Of a DNA stretch of 64,000 bases, positions 9,961-22,734 are shown piece after piece (the stretch's first letter is position 1; each line of letters opens with the position of its first letter). Position numbers and translations under genes: made by a program. The stretch lies in assembly GCA_964036665.1 (NCBI GenBank), contig OZ038529.1, positions 20,160,060-20,224,059 of the forward strand, read 5' to 3'. Origin of the DNA: Gordius sp. MW1 (Eukaryota > Nematomorpha > Gordioida > Gordea > Gordiidae). A model generated the notes under the pieces. That model was not told where the DNA came from, did no database searches, and saw only the letters and a program-made list of their open reading frames with translations.

Positions 9961-10219
9961 AAAGTAATCTATTATAAGAAATTAATAATACTTTCATCGA
10001 AACTATTATAGGAATCGATAATCAACTCTAACAAAAACTATTTTAAAAATTTTAAATAAATTTGAGTCTCCATGTGCAAACTATATGAATGTACCCTTTC
10101 ATAGAAAAACAAATGGGGTGGCTTAAATAAGAACATTACGAATAATATTAAGGGAAAATAGTAAAAAATGATAAATTATTTTGTCTTTATAGTTCCTCAC
10201 CCCCCCCCCGCGTCGCTTT

Positions 10220-10405
10220 GTAATATTATTTCCTACCTCTTCACGTTGGAATATTATTTTCCTGTGGTATCCATTACGCTTCAGTAATTTTTATATACGC
10301 ATGCTTAATCCTATTTTGTTTTCCGATACATATAAATGTAACTGAAGCGTGATGGATACAACAAGGAAATAATTTTACAACGTGAAGAGTTAGGTATAAT
10401 ATTAC
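10220..10405. mobile_element. MITE with terminal inverted repeats of about 65 bp
   Basis: The left arm begins GTAATATTATTTCCTACCTC and the right arm, inverted, reads GTAATATTATACCTAACTC. Both run through CTTCACGTTG and a TATCCAT-ACGCTTCAGT stretch. The whole would fold into one long hairpin. Superfamily is unclear because no clean target duplication was seen. Confidence 0.75.
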
Positions 10406-10705
10406 CATACTAGATAGACCGCTCATGCCATATGTTATATAGATTGTATGTCAATTTTCCTCCACTTTGAAGACAGCAACTGGTGTATTTCAACCATGTT
10501 ATTTTGCGCTATAACAGGCAATTATCCTTCCCCACTAGTTTATAAATTTGAACGAACGTCAATAAATTAATATTATACAAAATTTAGATGACGCTATATT
10601 ATTAACCAAACTTTTATTATAGTTTTTACCTTATTAATTTGTATGTATTGTGTAAATGATATTTATTTTAGAAGCTGTTTTTGATATATACCCAATTTAA
10701 TATTT
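10406..10705. other. AT-rich DNA, nothing recognised
   Basis: No gene or repeat was recognised between the long-TIR MITE and composite copy B. Confidence 0.45.
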
Positions 10706-12311
10706 TTAATTGCTATGCAATTTATGGGCTCGTTTTTTGGTGTCTGTCCGTCCGTCCGTCCGTTGTATCCTCCCTATCTATTTGCATTGGGTATATTAGG
10801 TTATCGATTTTTTAAATTAAAGCATAAGAAAGAGGTGCCCCACCCCTCATCTCTATCTCCCTCGCTGTGTTATTTTTTAAATTAATGCATAAGAGGTGCC
10901 CCACCCCTCATCTCTATCTCCCTCGGTGTGTTATATATAAGATTTTTTAAATTAGCTATTATATAATAAACATAAATAAAAGTTGTTTACTTTTAATTGC
11001 TATGCAATTTAACTAGTTTTTTAGTTAGAATCCCAGAGTTTTTTTTGACTCTTATGATTGTTCTTGTTACTATCATTGATAATAAGAATTTTTGGCCGTC
11101 CGCTGGCTCCTGACCGATGGAAAAAATGACCATTGGCCAAAATGTGAATCGAAATTATTTTTTTTGTTTTTTTGTTTACTATTATGATTGTTCCTGTTCC
11201 TACCATTGCTATTATGACTTTTTGGCCGTCCGCTGGCTGCTGACCAATGCTATATAATAAACATAAATAAAAGTTGTTTACTTTAAATTGCTATGCAATT
11301 TAACTAGTTTTTGGGTTAGAATCCCGGAGTTTTTTTTGACTCTTGTGATTGTTCTTGTTGCTACCATTGCTATTATGACTTTTTGGCCGTCCGCTGGCTC
11401 CTGACCGATGGAAAAAATGACCATTGGCCAAAATGTGAATCGAAATTATTTTTTTCGTTTTTTTGACTATTATGATTGTTCCTGTTCCTACCATTGCTAT
11501 TATGACTTTTTGGCCCTCCGCTGGCTGCTGACCAATGGAATAAAATGACCATTGGCCAAAATGTAATTCGAAAATTTTTTTTTCGTTTTTTTTGACTATT
11601 ATGAATTTATATCCACTTTTACCGTGTCCTGGCTGCTGACCAATGGAAAAAAATGACCATTGGCCAAAATGTGATTCGAAAATTTTTTTCCGTTTTTTTC
11701 TACTCTTATGAATTTATATCCATTGTTACCGTGTGCTGGCTGCTGACCAATGGAAAAAAATGACCATTGGCCAAAGTGAGCATCAAAAAAATTTTTTCCG
11801 TTTTTTGGCTATCATTAACTTATAGAGTATCTGTTGGTACTGACCAATGGAGAAAAAATGACCATTCGCCAAATTTTTTATTTTTTTAATTAAAAATTGT
11901 TCAAATTCAACAAAAAAATTTCTCCCAACAATTCTGCAAATTCTTAACATTGTGATGTTTTATAATATAATGTTTGCTAGACCCATAATCACTAAAGGCC
12001 ATAAAAACTAATGTAATACGCAACTAGATGCAAACACTAAATTTAACCATAACCCTTGCCTATATTACATTTTGCCTATATTAAATTTTGCCTATAAATG
12101 GAAAATTTGTATAAATAATTAATTAATCATTAGGCATTTAATACCCCCCTATAGGCATTCTCGCCCCTTCCCACCTTTCTCGCCCATAAATTGCATAGCA
12201 AATATGATACGTTTATACGGAGTATAGATGAGTCGTCCCCCCTTCCCTTCCCCTCCTCCCCTTCTCCTTCCCCTTCCCTTCTCCCCCTTCCCACGAGGGC
12301 CGAAGGCACGA
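10706..12311 (-). mobile_element. Composite element copy B
   Basis: It has the same order as copy A but is shorter: TTAATTGCTATGCAATTTA end, short (GTCC)n, the two CTCCCTCG modules, one 60-bp unit, core minisatellite (11040-11870), the conserved block with TCTCCCAACAATTCTGCAAA, a pyrimidine tract and the terminal hairpin GGGCCGAAGGCAC followed by a T-run. Confidence 0.8.
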
Positions 12312-12432
12312 GTTTTTTATTTACCTTTTTAAAATTATTTAATTTACAAAAATTACTAATATCAATATAATCACCACTTTACCATGTTAACATTAAAAAA
12401 AGGGTACACATTTTAGCGTTGATGAGCAAGTC

Positions 12433-13410
12433 TATGCAGTGGCGTAAATGCGGGGGGGGGGGGGAGAAACGGGAAATTCCCCCCCCTAAAAAAATTATTT
12501 TAGATCTAAAGTTTATATTTTATAGTTGTGCAACGTAACTGACCAAGTAAGACACTTATTAATTGCTATGCAATTTATTGGAATTAGCTCCCACTCCAGA
12601 TGAAGTTCTTGAGATATTTTCGCTGGGAAAAAGAAAATATAAAATTATTTTATAATGACCTTCTTTTTTTAATTTTAATGTTGAAATAAAAATGCTATAA
12701 AAAGGGCCAATCCATTTAATCTATTTTTTGACATAGTATTTCTTATATAAAAGCTAATAGATAAGAAGAGTTATGATATTGGGCAAAGATTACAATATTT
12801 TATAATCTGATAGGGCGTCCAAGGGATTCTTTAGACGAAATCCTTCTATAATTTATTTTCATTGGCGTTTCTGGCAATAAAATCAAACAATTCGGAGGAA
12901 ATATTATTTGGAAATTTGCCAAAACTTGTTTCTTGTCCAAAAACCGTTCATTTTCCTTGCATGTTGAGGTTTCTTAAGTTCAAAATCATACAACTTAGCC
13001 TTAGGTTTGACTACTATTACTAAAGTTTCTGCACATGTCTGACTTGGTGAAGATTTAGGTCCTTTCTTTGCAATTGCTTGCATAATATGTCGTAGAGAAG
13101 CGAGCAAATTTGCAGCTTCTGTTGCAACATCATGATCATACCAGCTTGCAACAATTTCTCCTTATTTGGTTTCTCTTCCATTTCTGACAACATTTCAATT
13201 GAAACTTCATAACGTTTAAATAGATTAAATGGATTGACACTTTTATTAGCGATTCATGGGGAATTAGCTCCTACTCCAGATGACGCTGGGGAAAAAAAAA
13301 TTATTTTAAAATGACTTTCTTTATGTTTTATACCAGATTTTATTATTTTGATGTGGAAATAAAAATGTTTTGGAAATTTCCCCCCCCCCCCCGGGAGAAA
13401 ACTATGCATA
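12433..13410. repeat. G-tract-bounded repeat region with an internal duplication
   Basis: GTGGCGTAAATGC followed by a G-run opens the region near 12438 and a C-run plus GGGAGAAA closes it near 13400. CTATGCA occurs just outside each edge, as TSD-like 7-mers. GGAATTAGCTCC-ACTCCAGATGA recurs at 12579 and 13260. An unrecognised frame of 67 aa lies at 12904-13107 minus (PQHARKMNGFWTRNKFWQ). It may be a decayed hAT-type element; this is tentative. A lone AATTGCTATGCAATTTAT sits at 12555-12572. Confidence 0.4.
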
Positions 13411-13789
13411 TTACAAAGCGACGCGGGGGGGATGATACCACAGTCTTTTGCATGCTTTCTATCAAAATTTATATAGGCCCATGCATGGGGGAGCCAGGAT
13501 TATTAGAGGGGTCATCAACGATTAAAGTAGGGCCAAATGATCATTTTAGGGCCTAATTTTAATAAATATCAAAGGTTTTTTGGAATTAAGGGAAACAGGC
13601 CTTCTCCTTTTCTCCCCTGGCTAAGACCTTGATTCATATCTTAAATAATTAAACTTGATGCACAATTATTTAAATATACATTACAACAACAATCCCAAAA
13701 AGAATGTAAGACTAGGCAATTACTCACAAATGTTGTAATCTGCGGCGTCCGAAAAAAAGACATGGGATCATTAAAAAAGTATTCAGATT

Positions 13790-14636
13790 TTCATTTACAT
13801 AGAGCATAAGCGTTTGCAATTACTTTTAATACATGTTGGACTAAGAACCTTAGCACAAAAAATCCAAGAACACAAGGCCCCGTTAACAAGATGCGCGACA
13901 CACTCCGCCGTAGCCGAACACTCGCTAAACAATCAACATAGCATTGATTGGGACAACCCGACCGTTCTTTACAAAGCACGATTCAACAAAGAAAGGAAAT
14001 TCGTAGAAAGCGTCCTGATTGACCGCCTCAAGCCGAAAATTAACGACCAACCCGGCCAATTTCGAAGCCGCAAGCACACCCATCCTCACCTACCTTTATA
14101 ATATTATATTACTCTAATTTTAATTTATATAATCTCCTGCGTCGATTACTATCAATTTTTAGGCTGGGAGAAACAACAACAACAAAAAAAGTACCTTGAC
14201 ACAAAGCTGCAAAGATGCGCGACCTACTCCGCCTTCGCCAAACTACCGTTAAAGAATCAACCGAACTACCGTTAAAGAATCAACAATTGCAGATTTGGAC
14301 AACCCAACTGTTCTTTAAAGAGCGCGATACAACAAAGAAAGAAAGTTCGTAGAAAGCGTTTTAATCGACCGCCTCAAGCCCAAAAAACAAACAAACAGAA
14401 TCAACGACTAATCCATCCAAAACCACAAGCACATACATCCACACATCTATATATATAATTCACTATGTCTAACTACCCCTTTATTGCACAATACTATTAT
14501 TTGTTAAGCACAGTTATTGTATTTATACATAAAATACCTGTGATCCCCCCTGTTTCTCTTTTTTCGCCTTTTATTATTTAGCTATTTATTTTTGCACCTT
14601 TTTCCTAACTCCATGTGTACCTATTATAGAGGTGTG
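13790..14636 (+). pseudogene. Penelope-like element 3' part with GIY-YIG endonuclease fragment
   Basis: The frame at 13814-14101 encodes HVGLRTLAQKIQEHK, SAVAEHSLNNQHSIDWDN and a KFVESVLIDRLKPKIN block. This matches the C-terminal GIY-YIG nuclease of Penelope-like retroelements, with conserved R, EH and E positions. A partial, frame-broken duplicate follows at 14200-14400. The element continues after the hAT insertion at 17619-17880, with CCCTGACGATGGGC near 17786. GIY-YIG enzymes nick target DNA for retrotransposition. Only the 3' part is present, so it is dead. Confidence 0.65.
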
Positions 14637-17610
14637 CACGGATATTCCGATCCGACATCCGATCCGATCCGTCCGAACTCGGACTCGGACGGATCGGATC
14701 AACATTTTAATTTTGGAAGTCGGATCGGATCGGATCAACAGTTTATTTTAGTCGGATGATCGGATTTTCAAATTTAAAATAAACAATAATAATTATTTTT
14801 AGTATACCTTTTCATAATTATTTTTGCATTCTTTTTTTACTTTATCATTTTTTGATGCCCAATACCACCTCCTCACCCCTTACTTACCCTAATATATTTA
14901 TCAGTATTTCCCTAGCGTTTTTCCCTAGCTAGACGTAGTAGACACGCATCTCTTTCTATTTCATTTCAACTCAACTCCGAAAATCATCAATCACTCTCCC
15001 CTTTCCTTAAAGCACACGCGTAGCCCTTTCCCTCTTGATTTCGGGTAATCATGAATGATGTAACTTGCCTTGCCTTCTTTAGAAGAAATCTCCATGGTGC
15101 AGCAGGGGTATTGTCTGGTGTGAGTCACGCCGACTTGAGGGGAAAAAATAATGAGGGGGGGGGGGGTGTTGGAATTGGAAATAATCATTTGTGCTGTTAA
15201 TATTCCCAGTCCCACACACTCTCCCATTAATTATAATATCATTAGTTACTTTCTCTCGTAGTTTTTAGTACATTTATTATTCCCACGCTTTTCCCTATAT
15301 ATTACCAATTTATCGCATATATTCATTCTTTGATTTTCTCGCATTTATGTTTCTTCTTACTTTCCGCGAAGCCATAAAAATTTGGATTCGTAACAGCTAG
15401 CAAATACAACAATATTGTTTATCATATTAAAAACCGTCATGGAAGAAATAATAAAAAAATTTAAAAAAAATCTCCTCAAACAAGTTAAAAAAGAAGACGG
15501 AAAAAGTCAAATTTGGAGTTACTTTGACCTTCTAAATGAAAATGATACATACACAGGTTATGTTATCTGCAAGAAATGCAATCATATCTACACATATAAT
15601 TCCATTCGAGGAAGTTCCCATCTTTTGCATCATAAATGTATTCCAAAAACTTCAGCTAAAAATACAATTGACAAATTTGTTACCAAACCTCTCGCTGAAA
15701 TCACAAAATTAAAAAAAAAATTTGAAAATCATATAATTTATTTTATTTCAAAAGATATTCGACCGTTTTCAATCGTTAACGGGGAAGGATTTAAAGCAAT
15801 GCTCCAAGAAGCTCTGAATATTGGTGCCATTCATGGTCACATAAACGTTGATGAATTACTTTCAGATAGGACTACCTTAAGTAGGAATACAGCGAAACTT
15901 GCAGATGTAAGTAGAGAAGCATTAATATTAAAGTTACTCCCCCATTTAAAAGCAAAATCATGTTCAGCCACTCTCGACCTCTGGACAGATGACTTTGTCA
16001 AAATAAACTACTTAACATTTTCTTTACATTATATATCCCTCGGAATCCTACATAAGCATATTCTTTTCACTTCAAAAGTAGATGTTGAAAAAAAAACAGG
16101 GGAAAATATTTTAAGAGAAATATCTGTAAATTTTGAAAAACTTCACATCCCTAAGGAATACATGAGATTGATAACTTACGTTACCGATCAGGGTTCTAAC
16201 ATGGTCAATGCCTTGCAAAATCATAAGCGAATGAATTGCACGTCCCATTTACTGAATACAGTACTACGAAACGTATTCAATAAAAATGATTTTACATTCC
16301 ATTACCCTCAAATTAATGACTTGATACAAGCATGCAAAAAGCTAACGACTTATATGAAGCAAAGTGGCAAAAATAAATATTTAAATCATACATTGCATCA
16401 AGCAATAGAAACAAGATAGAACTCCAGACTCGACATGTTTGAAAGCATATTGAAGGAGTATAAGGAACTGACCACATATCTAACTTCTATAGATATGCCA
16501 GAGAAGATAGATGTGATTGATAAAAATTTGCTGACCGAACTGATAGAAGTACTCCGGCCGTTTAAAACGGCTTCTTTAGTTCTGGAAGCTGATAATCACC
16601 CAACCTTTCACAATATATTGATTCAATATTACCAATTACTCAGTGATCTTTCACAATCAGACCACGAGCAAACTGATGACTTTGAAGAACATCACGAAAT
16701 TAATGATCTTAAAAAAGATATTTGTACTACCATCAAGTCAAAATTTCTAATCACTCAACAACATAAAATTGCCACATTTTTATGCCCAAATTATCGCCAA
16801 CTCAGGATGCTCCCCCCAAATGAGCGAGTAGGCGTAATTAATGAAATAAGATCCACACTAGCGTCTAAGGATTTTTTGGTAGATTCTGCAACTGAGATTG
16901 AAAATTATGCGGCAAGTAGTAGTGATAGTCAGCCTCAAAAATAAAGACAAAAAAGTAATTAACATACATTTAAATATGTATATATATTTTTTAAATAAAT
17001 TATTTAATTTATATTTTAAAATAGTTAATCAACGGGAAGATGAGCAGGAAGAAGATAAAGCCCCCGATGAAATCACAATTTACCTTTCGTAAAAATGAAG
17101 ATTGCAAATATGATTCAAAAAAAGATTTGCTGAAATGGTGGGGTTCATATCAAACAGTCCTGCCAAGGCTTTATAAGCTGGCAAATAAAGTTTTAGCTAT
17201 ACCTGCTACCTCTACCACTTCGGAAAGAAATTTCTCGGTGGCTGGAAGAATATTAGAAGAAAGAAGAACGCGAATTAAACCAGAAAATTTAGATTCTTTA
17301 TTATTTTTATATGATAATATGGAATTAGTCAAATAAAATTTTATATTTATTCCAGATCTATTAAAATTGCTATACCTTATTTTTATGTATTTTGAATTTA
17401 ATCATCAATAAAAAGTTCTGTTCGTAAAATTTTAATTTGAAAATTTCGGATCGGATCGGATCGTATTTAGATTTTAAAAAACTCGGATCGGATCGGATCG
17501 GATCGGACTTAGATTTTAAAAAACTCGGATCGGATCGGATGGATATAAAATTTTTCAAAAACCCCTCGGATCGGATCGGATCAAAAAAATTTGATCCGTG
17601 CACACCTCTA
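14637..17610 (+). mobile_element. hAT element with GGATCGGATC subterminal repeats
   Basis: The ends TAGAGGTGTGCACGGAT and ATCCGTGCACACCTCTA are inverted repeats. CTATTATA occurs directly at 14631-14638 and 17611-17618. The right copy abuts the end exactly and the left copy overlaps the first TA, so the TSD is 6-8 bp. Both subterminal zones carry arrays of GATCGGATC-type repeats. It is inserted in the 3' region of the Penelope-like element. Confidence 0.88.
15439..17336 (+). pseudogene. hAT transposase (BED finger, RNase H-like core, dimerisation domain), disrupted
   Basis: ATG at 15439 starts MEEIIKKF. A BED-type finger follows (IWSYFDLL, CKKC, HLLHHKC), then the hAT catalytic core (SATLDLWTDDF, YVTDQGSNMV, CTSHLLNTV) and the C-terminal dimerisation region (LLKWWGSYQ, LAIPATSTTSERNFSVAG, RRTRIKPENLD). 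The frame is broken by TAG at 16417-16419, exactly where the family has the conserved Trp of ETRWNSRLDM, consistent with a TGG-to-TAG change. A second break near 17092 shifts the frame just after DEITIYLS. A possible short intron (about 16915-17023) separates the last two parts. Coding potential is otherwise well preserved, so inactivation looks recent. Confidence 0.85.
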
Positions 17611-17618
17611 CTATTATA

Positions 17619-17880
17619 TTGTTATAAACATCCATCCCTACAATCGCTATTGTTAATTTCTCGCTATAACCAATTTTGTAATTTCTATTGTTTTTTTGTA
17701 TCTATATCTCCGTATTTGCTCACTTTACTTTATTTTTTATTTTTTGAGCCTTCATCTCTCCTTTTTTATTTTTATTCTTTTTTCCCCTGACGATGGGCTT
17801 TTACAGCCAAAAATATCGCGTTCCATTTCCCTCTACCTACGCTATCAATCCAAATACACCGACTTTGAACAATGACATTT
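17619..17880 (+). pseudogene. Downstream remainder of the Penelope-like element
   Basis: Sequence resumes after the hAT with pyrimidine-rich DNA, then CCCCTGACGATGGGCTTTTA near 17785, a motif I associate with Penelope-like 3' ends. No coding domain is left. Confidence 0.4.
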
Positions 17881-18425
17881 ATATTTCTATCCTTATTTGT
17901 TATTAACGCCTATGATCACCACAATTTTATTATAATAGCTTGCATAAATGAAATCATTGCCTAATTAAATTATTCAATTATTGAAATATGCCATAATCGA
18001 ATGCTAAATAAGAGGGAAATAAAGTTATTACATGCCGGTCGAAAATGTAAATTATGTGACATTTAACATTAAAATTGATAGGACGTTGCATTTTTACATC
18101 AACATTTACTTAAATACATATAACAATATGAATATAAACAATTAAATAATTTAATTTCCTTCGCATCTGAATAACTTTATATATTAAGACTTGTGTCAAT
18201 TTCATATAATTTTAAACTAAAAAGATTTTTCAAACTATCTCTAACTGTTTTGTAACCTTTAAAGATTGACAAAACTTTAGTTTTTAAAGCCATAATGCTT
18301 GTAGTAAAGTTTAAACAGGGTAGTTTAAAATCTAATAAAATTATCAATCAGAGATACTTGCCAGCTCTTAGACAACATACAGGTGCCAAAAGCTAACTTA
18401 TTTATTGAGGGACTTTTTATAATAT
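17881..18425. other. AT-rich DNA, nothing recognised
   Basis: No gene, RNA or repeat was recognised in this stretch. Confidence 0.5.
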
Positions 18426-18426
18426 T

Positions 18427-19290
18427 ACTAGCTGTGCCCGGCCAAGCGTTGCTTTGGCTCAGTCCTTAAGTGGTTAATTAAGTATAAGCTATTAATAAGA
18501 CTTATCTAAAATGGGGTCATATTTGAAATAATTTATAATGTGAAAGGTCCGAATGATTTTATGAACCCACTATTTTTATTATATATTTATATAATAAGAC
18601 AAACCAAATGCAAATTCTGTTTTAGTCATCAAATCCGACTAAAATTAAATGTTTTTGAAAAAATTGCTTATTAATGCTGTTACTTATTATACAATAATAC
18701 CATTATTTTATTTTTCTAGTTAGCTGGTTTATTTGAAATACAATTTTTTAATATAATAAAATAATTAATTGAAGGATGGATAATTATTAAAAATATGCTT
18801 CTATGATCGACCACCTGATAATAATGACAAAAACTGCATAATTTAAATTTTATTTATTTAATTTAAATAGTCTGTTAAACCCCAATAATTTTAACCGTAT
18901 ACTGTAACATTTTTATTATACTTTTAAATATCTAATTCGAGAAAACTTCAGCTTTGTATGAATGACGTCATTATTGTATATGCTGCTATAAATGAAACTG
19001 GACGGGAAATGTCAGATATTTTTAAAACAAAAAGGTATTTTAGAAATCTGAAAAAGCTATTTTACCCCTGGCCTATCTGGGCATCTACGGCTAAATTTTC
19101 GCTCGAATCGGATCTGAAGTTTCAGAATTTAGCCCTTTTTTAAAACCAAAAGGCCGAGAAATGTCCGATATTTTTAAAACTAAAAGGAATTTTAGCAATC
19201 TGAAAAAGCTATTTTACACCTGGCCGCCCTGAGAACCTACGGGTAAAGTTTCGTGCGAATCGGGCCGGTAGTTTCAGAATTTATTCTCAT
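18427..19290 (+). repeat. RTE-like non-LTR 3' UTR with repeated module
   Basis: It starts ACTAGCTGTGCCCGGCCAAG, a form common at 3' regions of RTE-type elements. A module of about 115 bp containing AAAAAGCTATTTTAC, CTGGCC and CGAATCGG...GTTTCAGAATTTA occurs twice here (about 19030-19140 and 19165-19280), again at 19860-19975, and inverted at 41640-41770. No reverse transcriptase is attached. Confidence 0.5.
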
Positions 19291-19514
19291 TTAAATATCT
19301 CATTTAATAAAAATTAATGATAGATAAATAATGACATTTATATATAAATAGCATTTACTCAGAATAATCAACGTTGGACTATTTTATATTGCATTTAAAT
19401 TATATATAATTTCATCTTTCTCATTTAAAATATCCCTTTTAATGATAATGAGAAAAATTCATCTTCTTCACCTATATATTTTCTCTAATAATCTATAATT
19501 TTATTTATTTCAGG

Positions 19515-19735
19515 TTAATTCATAAATTTTATGTTGTCACCGTTAAGAAAAGATGACGTTTAAGAAATTTAATTCATAAATTTTATGTTGTCTTGTCACC
19601 GTAAGAAAAGATGACGTTTAAAAAATTTAATTCATAAATTTTATATTGTCACTGTTAAGAAAACATGACGTTTAAGAAATTTAATTCATAAATTTTATGT
19701 TGTCACCGTTAATAAAAGACTACGTTTTACAAACT
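19515..19735. repeat. Tandem repeat, four units of about 55 bp
   Basis: Four consecutive units contain TTCATAAATTTTATGTTGTC, ACCGT, AAGAAAAGATGACGTTTAAG and AAATTTAA, with a few substitutions and one short insertion (TTGTC duplicated in unit 2). Confidence 0.85.
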
Positions 19736-19789
19736 ATTATAAGTGATACACTTTTACTACAGAACTGTCTGTATATTCAAATTTTCAAC

Positions 19790-20020
19790 GAACGCGAGGA
19801 GGTGCGTTTAATTGACATTTTATTGAACGTCAAAACGCATAAAACCCAATATCTCGAAAACTAAAAAGAATTTTAGGATTCTGAAAAAGCTATTTTACCC
19901 CTGGCCGCCCTGGGAACCTAGGGGTAAATTTTCGCGCGAATCGGACCGGTAGTTTCAGAATTTAGCTCTTACATATATACATATATACATATATACACTT
20001 TACTTTATATATATAGATTT
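19790..20020 (+). repeat. Second RTE-like 3' tail with ATACAT microsatellite end
   Basis: It contains the CTGGCCGCCCTGGGAACCTA and CGAATCGGACCGGTAGTTTC module and ends in (ATACAT)n and TATATATATAGATT, as expected of a retroposon 3' terminus. Confidence 0.5.
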
Positions 20021-20238
20021 AACTTGTATTTTACAAATTTGCCTTCTTTTGCCAATATATTAGATGTATAGGTGTTAAGTAATATAAAACTTGGCACATA
20101 TTCACTTCTAAATTTAAAAAATTTATAATATTAATAGTAAATGGTTATATACCTGAAAAAGAAAATTGTAATAGAAAAATACCATTTAGATCTCTTTGCA
20201 ATAAAATCAAGAAATTATTAGACATCGATCATTAAAAT

Positions 20239-20313
20239 ATGCCATCTTCAAATTAGGCCTTAGTTTTAATTCCACTTCTAATTGCAATTTTTTTAGTTTG
20301 GGTTATGCCCAAG
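20239..20313 (+). pseudogene. Exon 1 relic of the second antistasin-like locus
   Basis: This aligns with exon 1 of the 8.4-kb gene: GCAATT...TTTAGTTT...CAAG then GTAAG, and the following intron starts are also similar. The ATG frame gives MPSSN, a TAG stop, then a hydrophobic LIPLLIAIFLVWVM stretch, so the signal peptide is interrupted. Relative to the paralogue there is also a one-base difference that changes the exit phase. It is interpreted as a dead first exon. Confidence 0.5.
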
Positions 20314-20528
20314 GTAAGAATATTATCATAAAGTTAAATGTGTGAAATTTTGATGTCGTATAATTGAACTTATATTAAACCCGTTTGCTCACCTTTGCTT
20401 GTTATTTATAAATTTATCTGTATTTTTGATTTCCTATTTTAACGAGAATTTTTATTAAATATAGCCATTAGAAGCCCATCGCTGTCAATAAAGTCATTCT
20501 ATATTATTTTCGATACTAGATTTAAAAA

Positions 20529-22734
20529 CCAGGGCCTTCGGCCCTGGTGGGAAGAAGGAGGGGGGAAGGGAAGGGGGGAAGGGAAGGGGGGAGGGAGGTG
20601 CAGGAAAGAAGGGGGAACGAAACTCATTTATAATCCGTATAAACGTAGCATATTTGCTATGCAATTTATGGGCGAGAAAGGTATGAAGGGGCGAGAATGC
20701 CTATAGGGGGGTATAAAATGCAAAATGATTAGTTAATTATTTATACATATATTTAAAAAGTTAAATTTTTGTAAAACCTGCTATTATTGAGGAATAGGTT
20801 TTCTTTCATTCATTCTTATTCATCAACTTTTAATAATCAAAATGACGAAAGGAACGCAAATAGAGGGTATGACCTTGGAAAAGCCAATAGTCATCCTTCC
20901 AAAACGTAAAACTTTCAATTTAGAGTTTTTTTGATACTCTATAAATCTAAAAAATTTGGTGTAGGCGACCCTTAATTTGAATTATGACTATAGACTCTAT
21001 TCAAATCATGCGCATATGTATAGTATAAACAAGATATTAAAAAAACTAAAAAAATTTCCAATCAAACCTTGGCCATTGGTCATTTTTTCCATCACTTTGG
21101 CCAGTGATCATTTTTTCTAATGGTTAGCGACAGCCGAATAACTAGCCTATAATTATACTCTAGAAAAAAAAACCGACTTTAATCTCACTTTGGCCAGTGG
21201 TAATTTTTTCCATTGGTCAGTAACCAGCAGACTGCCAAATACTGGCCAAATTTGATCTTAATCCCACTTTGGCCAGTGGTCATTTTTTTATTGATCAGTA
21301 GCCAGCAAACGGCCAAATAGTCTATATTTAAAATTTAGAAAAAAAAATTTCTTCACATTGGCCAATGGTCATTTTTTTCATTGGTCAGTAGCCAGGACAA
21401 AGGATATAAATACATAAGAGACGAAAAAGAACAAGAAAAAAATTCGCTTCCCAATTTGACCAATGGTCATTTTAATCATTGATCAGCAGCCAGCGGACGG
21501 CCAAAAAGTCATATTATCAATGGTATTAACAAGAACAATATATTAATTAAAAAAAAAATTTCCCTCTCTGGGATTCGAACCCACATCATTAGAGGCATAA
21601 ACCTTTGTGGGGGGCACAGGAACCCATATCAGTAGAGGCATAGGCCCTTGTAGGGGGGAATAGGTAATTATCAATGTTAACCTAATATAGCAATTTAAAA
21701 AACGAAAAAAAAAATTCGATTTATACTTTGGCCAATGGTCATTTTGTTCATTAGTCAGTAGCCAGGACACGGTCAAAAAGAATACAAATACAAAAGAGAC
21801 GTAAAAAACGAAAAAAAAAATTCAATTTAGACTTTGGCCAATGGTCATTTTTTTCATTAGTCAGTAGCCAGGAAACGGTCAAAAGGGATTTATACACAAG
21901 AGAGAAAAATAAACGAAAAAAAATTTCCATTTATACTTTGGGCAATGGTTATTTTTTTCATTGGTCAGTAGCTAGGACACGGTCAAAAAGGATATAAATA
22001 CATGAGAGACGAAAAAAAAATTTCGGTTTATACTCTGGCCAATGGTCATTTTTTCATTGGTCATTAGCCAGGACACGGTCAAAAAGGATATAAATACATA
22101 AGAGACGAAAAAAAACGAAATTTTTTTTTTGATTTATACTTTGGCCAATGGTCAGTTTTTTCATTCGTCAGTATCCAGGACACGGTCAAAAAGTCATATT
22201 ATCATTGGTATTAACAAGAACAATATATTAATTTAAAAAAAAATAAAAAAATTTGCCCTCTCCGGGATTCGAACCAGCAATTAAGAATTGCCTTCGCCGG
22301 GATTCGAACCCACATCAGTCAATAGGCTTTTGTAGGAGGGGGCACAGGGACCTCAGTAGACGCATAGGCCCTTGTAGGGGGGGGGCATAGGGTAATAATA
22401 AATGTTAACCTAATATACCAATTCAAAAACGAAAAAAAAATTTCGAATCACAATTTGGCCAGTGGTGATTTTTTCATTGGTCAGTAGCCAGGAGACGGTC
22501 AAAAAGTCATATTATCAATGTTATTAACAAGGACAATAATATATAAATTTAATTTAAAACAAAAAATTTGCCCTCTCCGGGTATCGAACCAGCAATCTAG
22601 AACGTTGGATGGACAACGGACGGATAGCGGACGGACAACGGAAAGCGGACGGACAGGACAACGGACGGACAACGGACAACAAAAAGCGAGCCCATAAATT
22701 GTATAGCAATTAACATAAATTGCATAGCAATTAA
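20529..22734 (+). mobile_element. Composite element copy C
   Basis: The hairpin CCAGGGCCTTCGGCCCTGG opens the copy, followed by a purine tract, TTTGCTATGCAATTTATGGG, at least ten divergent CCAAT-box units (21060-22500), tRNA 3'-like modules (21557-21660, 22255-22390), a GGAC microsatellite and the terminal CATAAATTGCATAGCAATTAA. It lies between the two exon relics of the second antistasin-like locus. Confidence 0.8.
22255..22395 (-). repeat. tRNA 3'-end-like modules with duplicated B boxes
   Basis: On the minus strand GGTTCGAATCCCGG occurs twice, about 35 bp apart, each followed by GCAAATT-type or GGCAATTC-type tails like a tRNA 3' half. No matching A box or 5' half folds with it. Related modules occur at 21557-21660, 24825-24965, 25700-25750, 25905-25965, 30890-31010 and 42840-42890. 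Confidence 0.5.
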
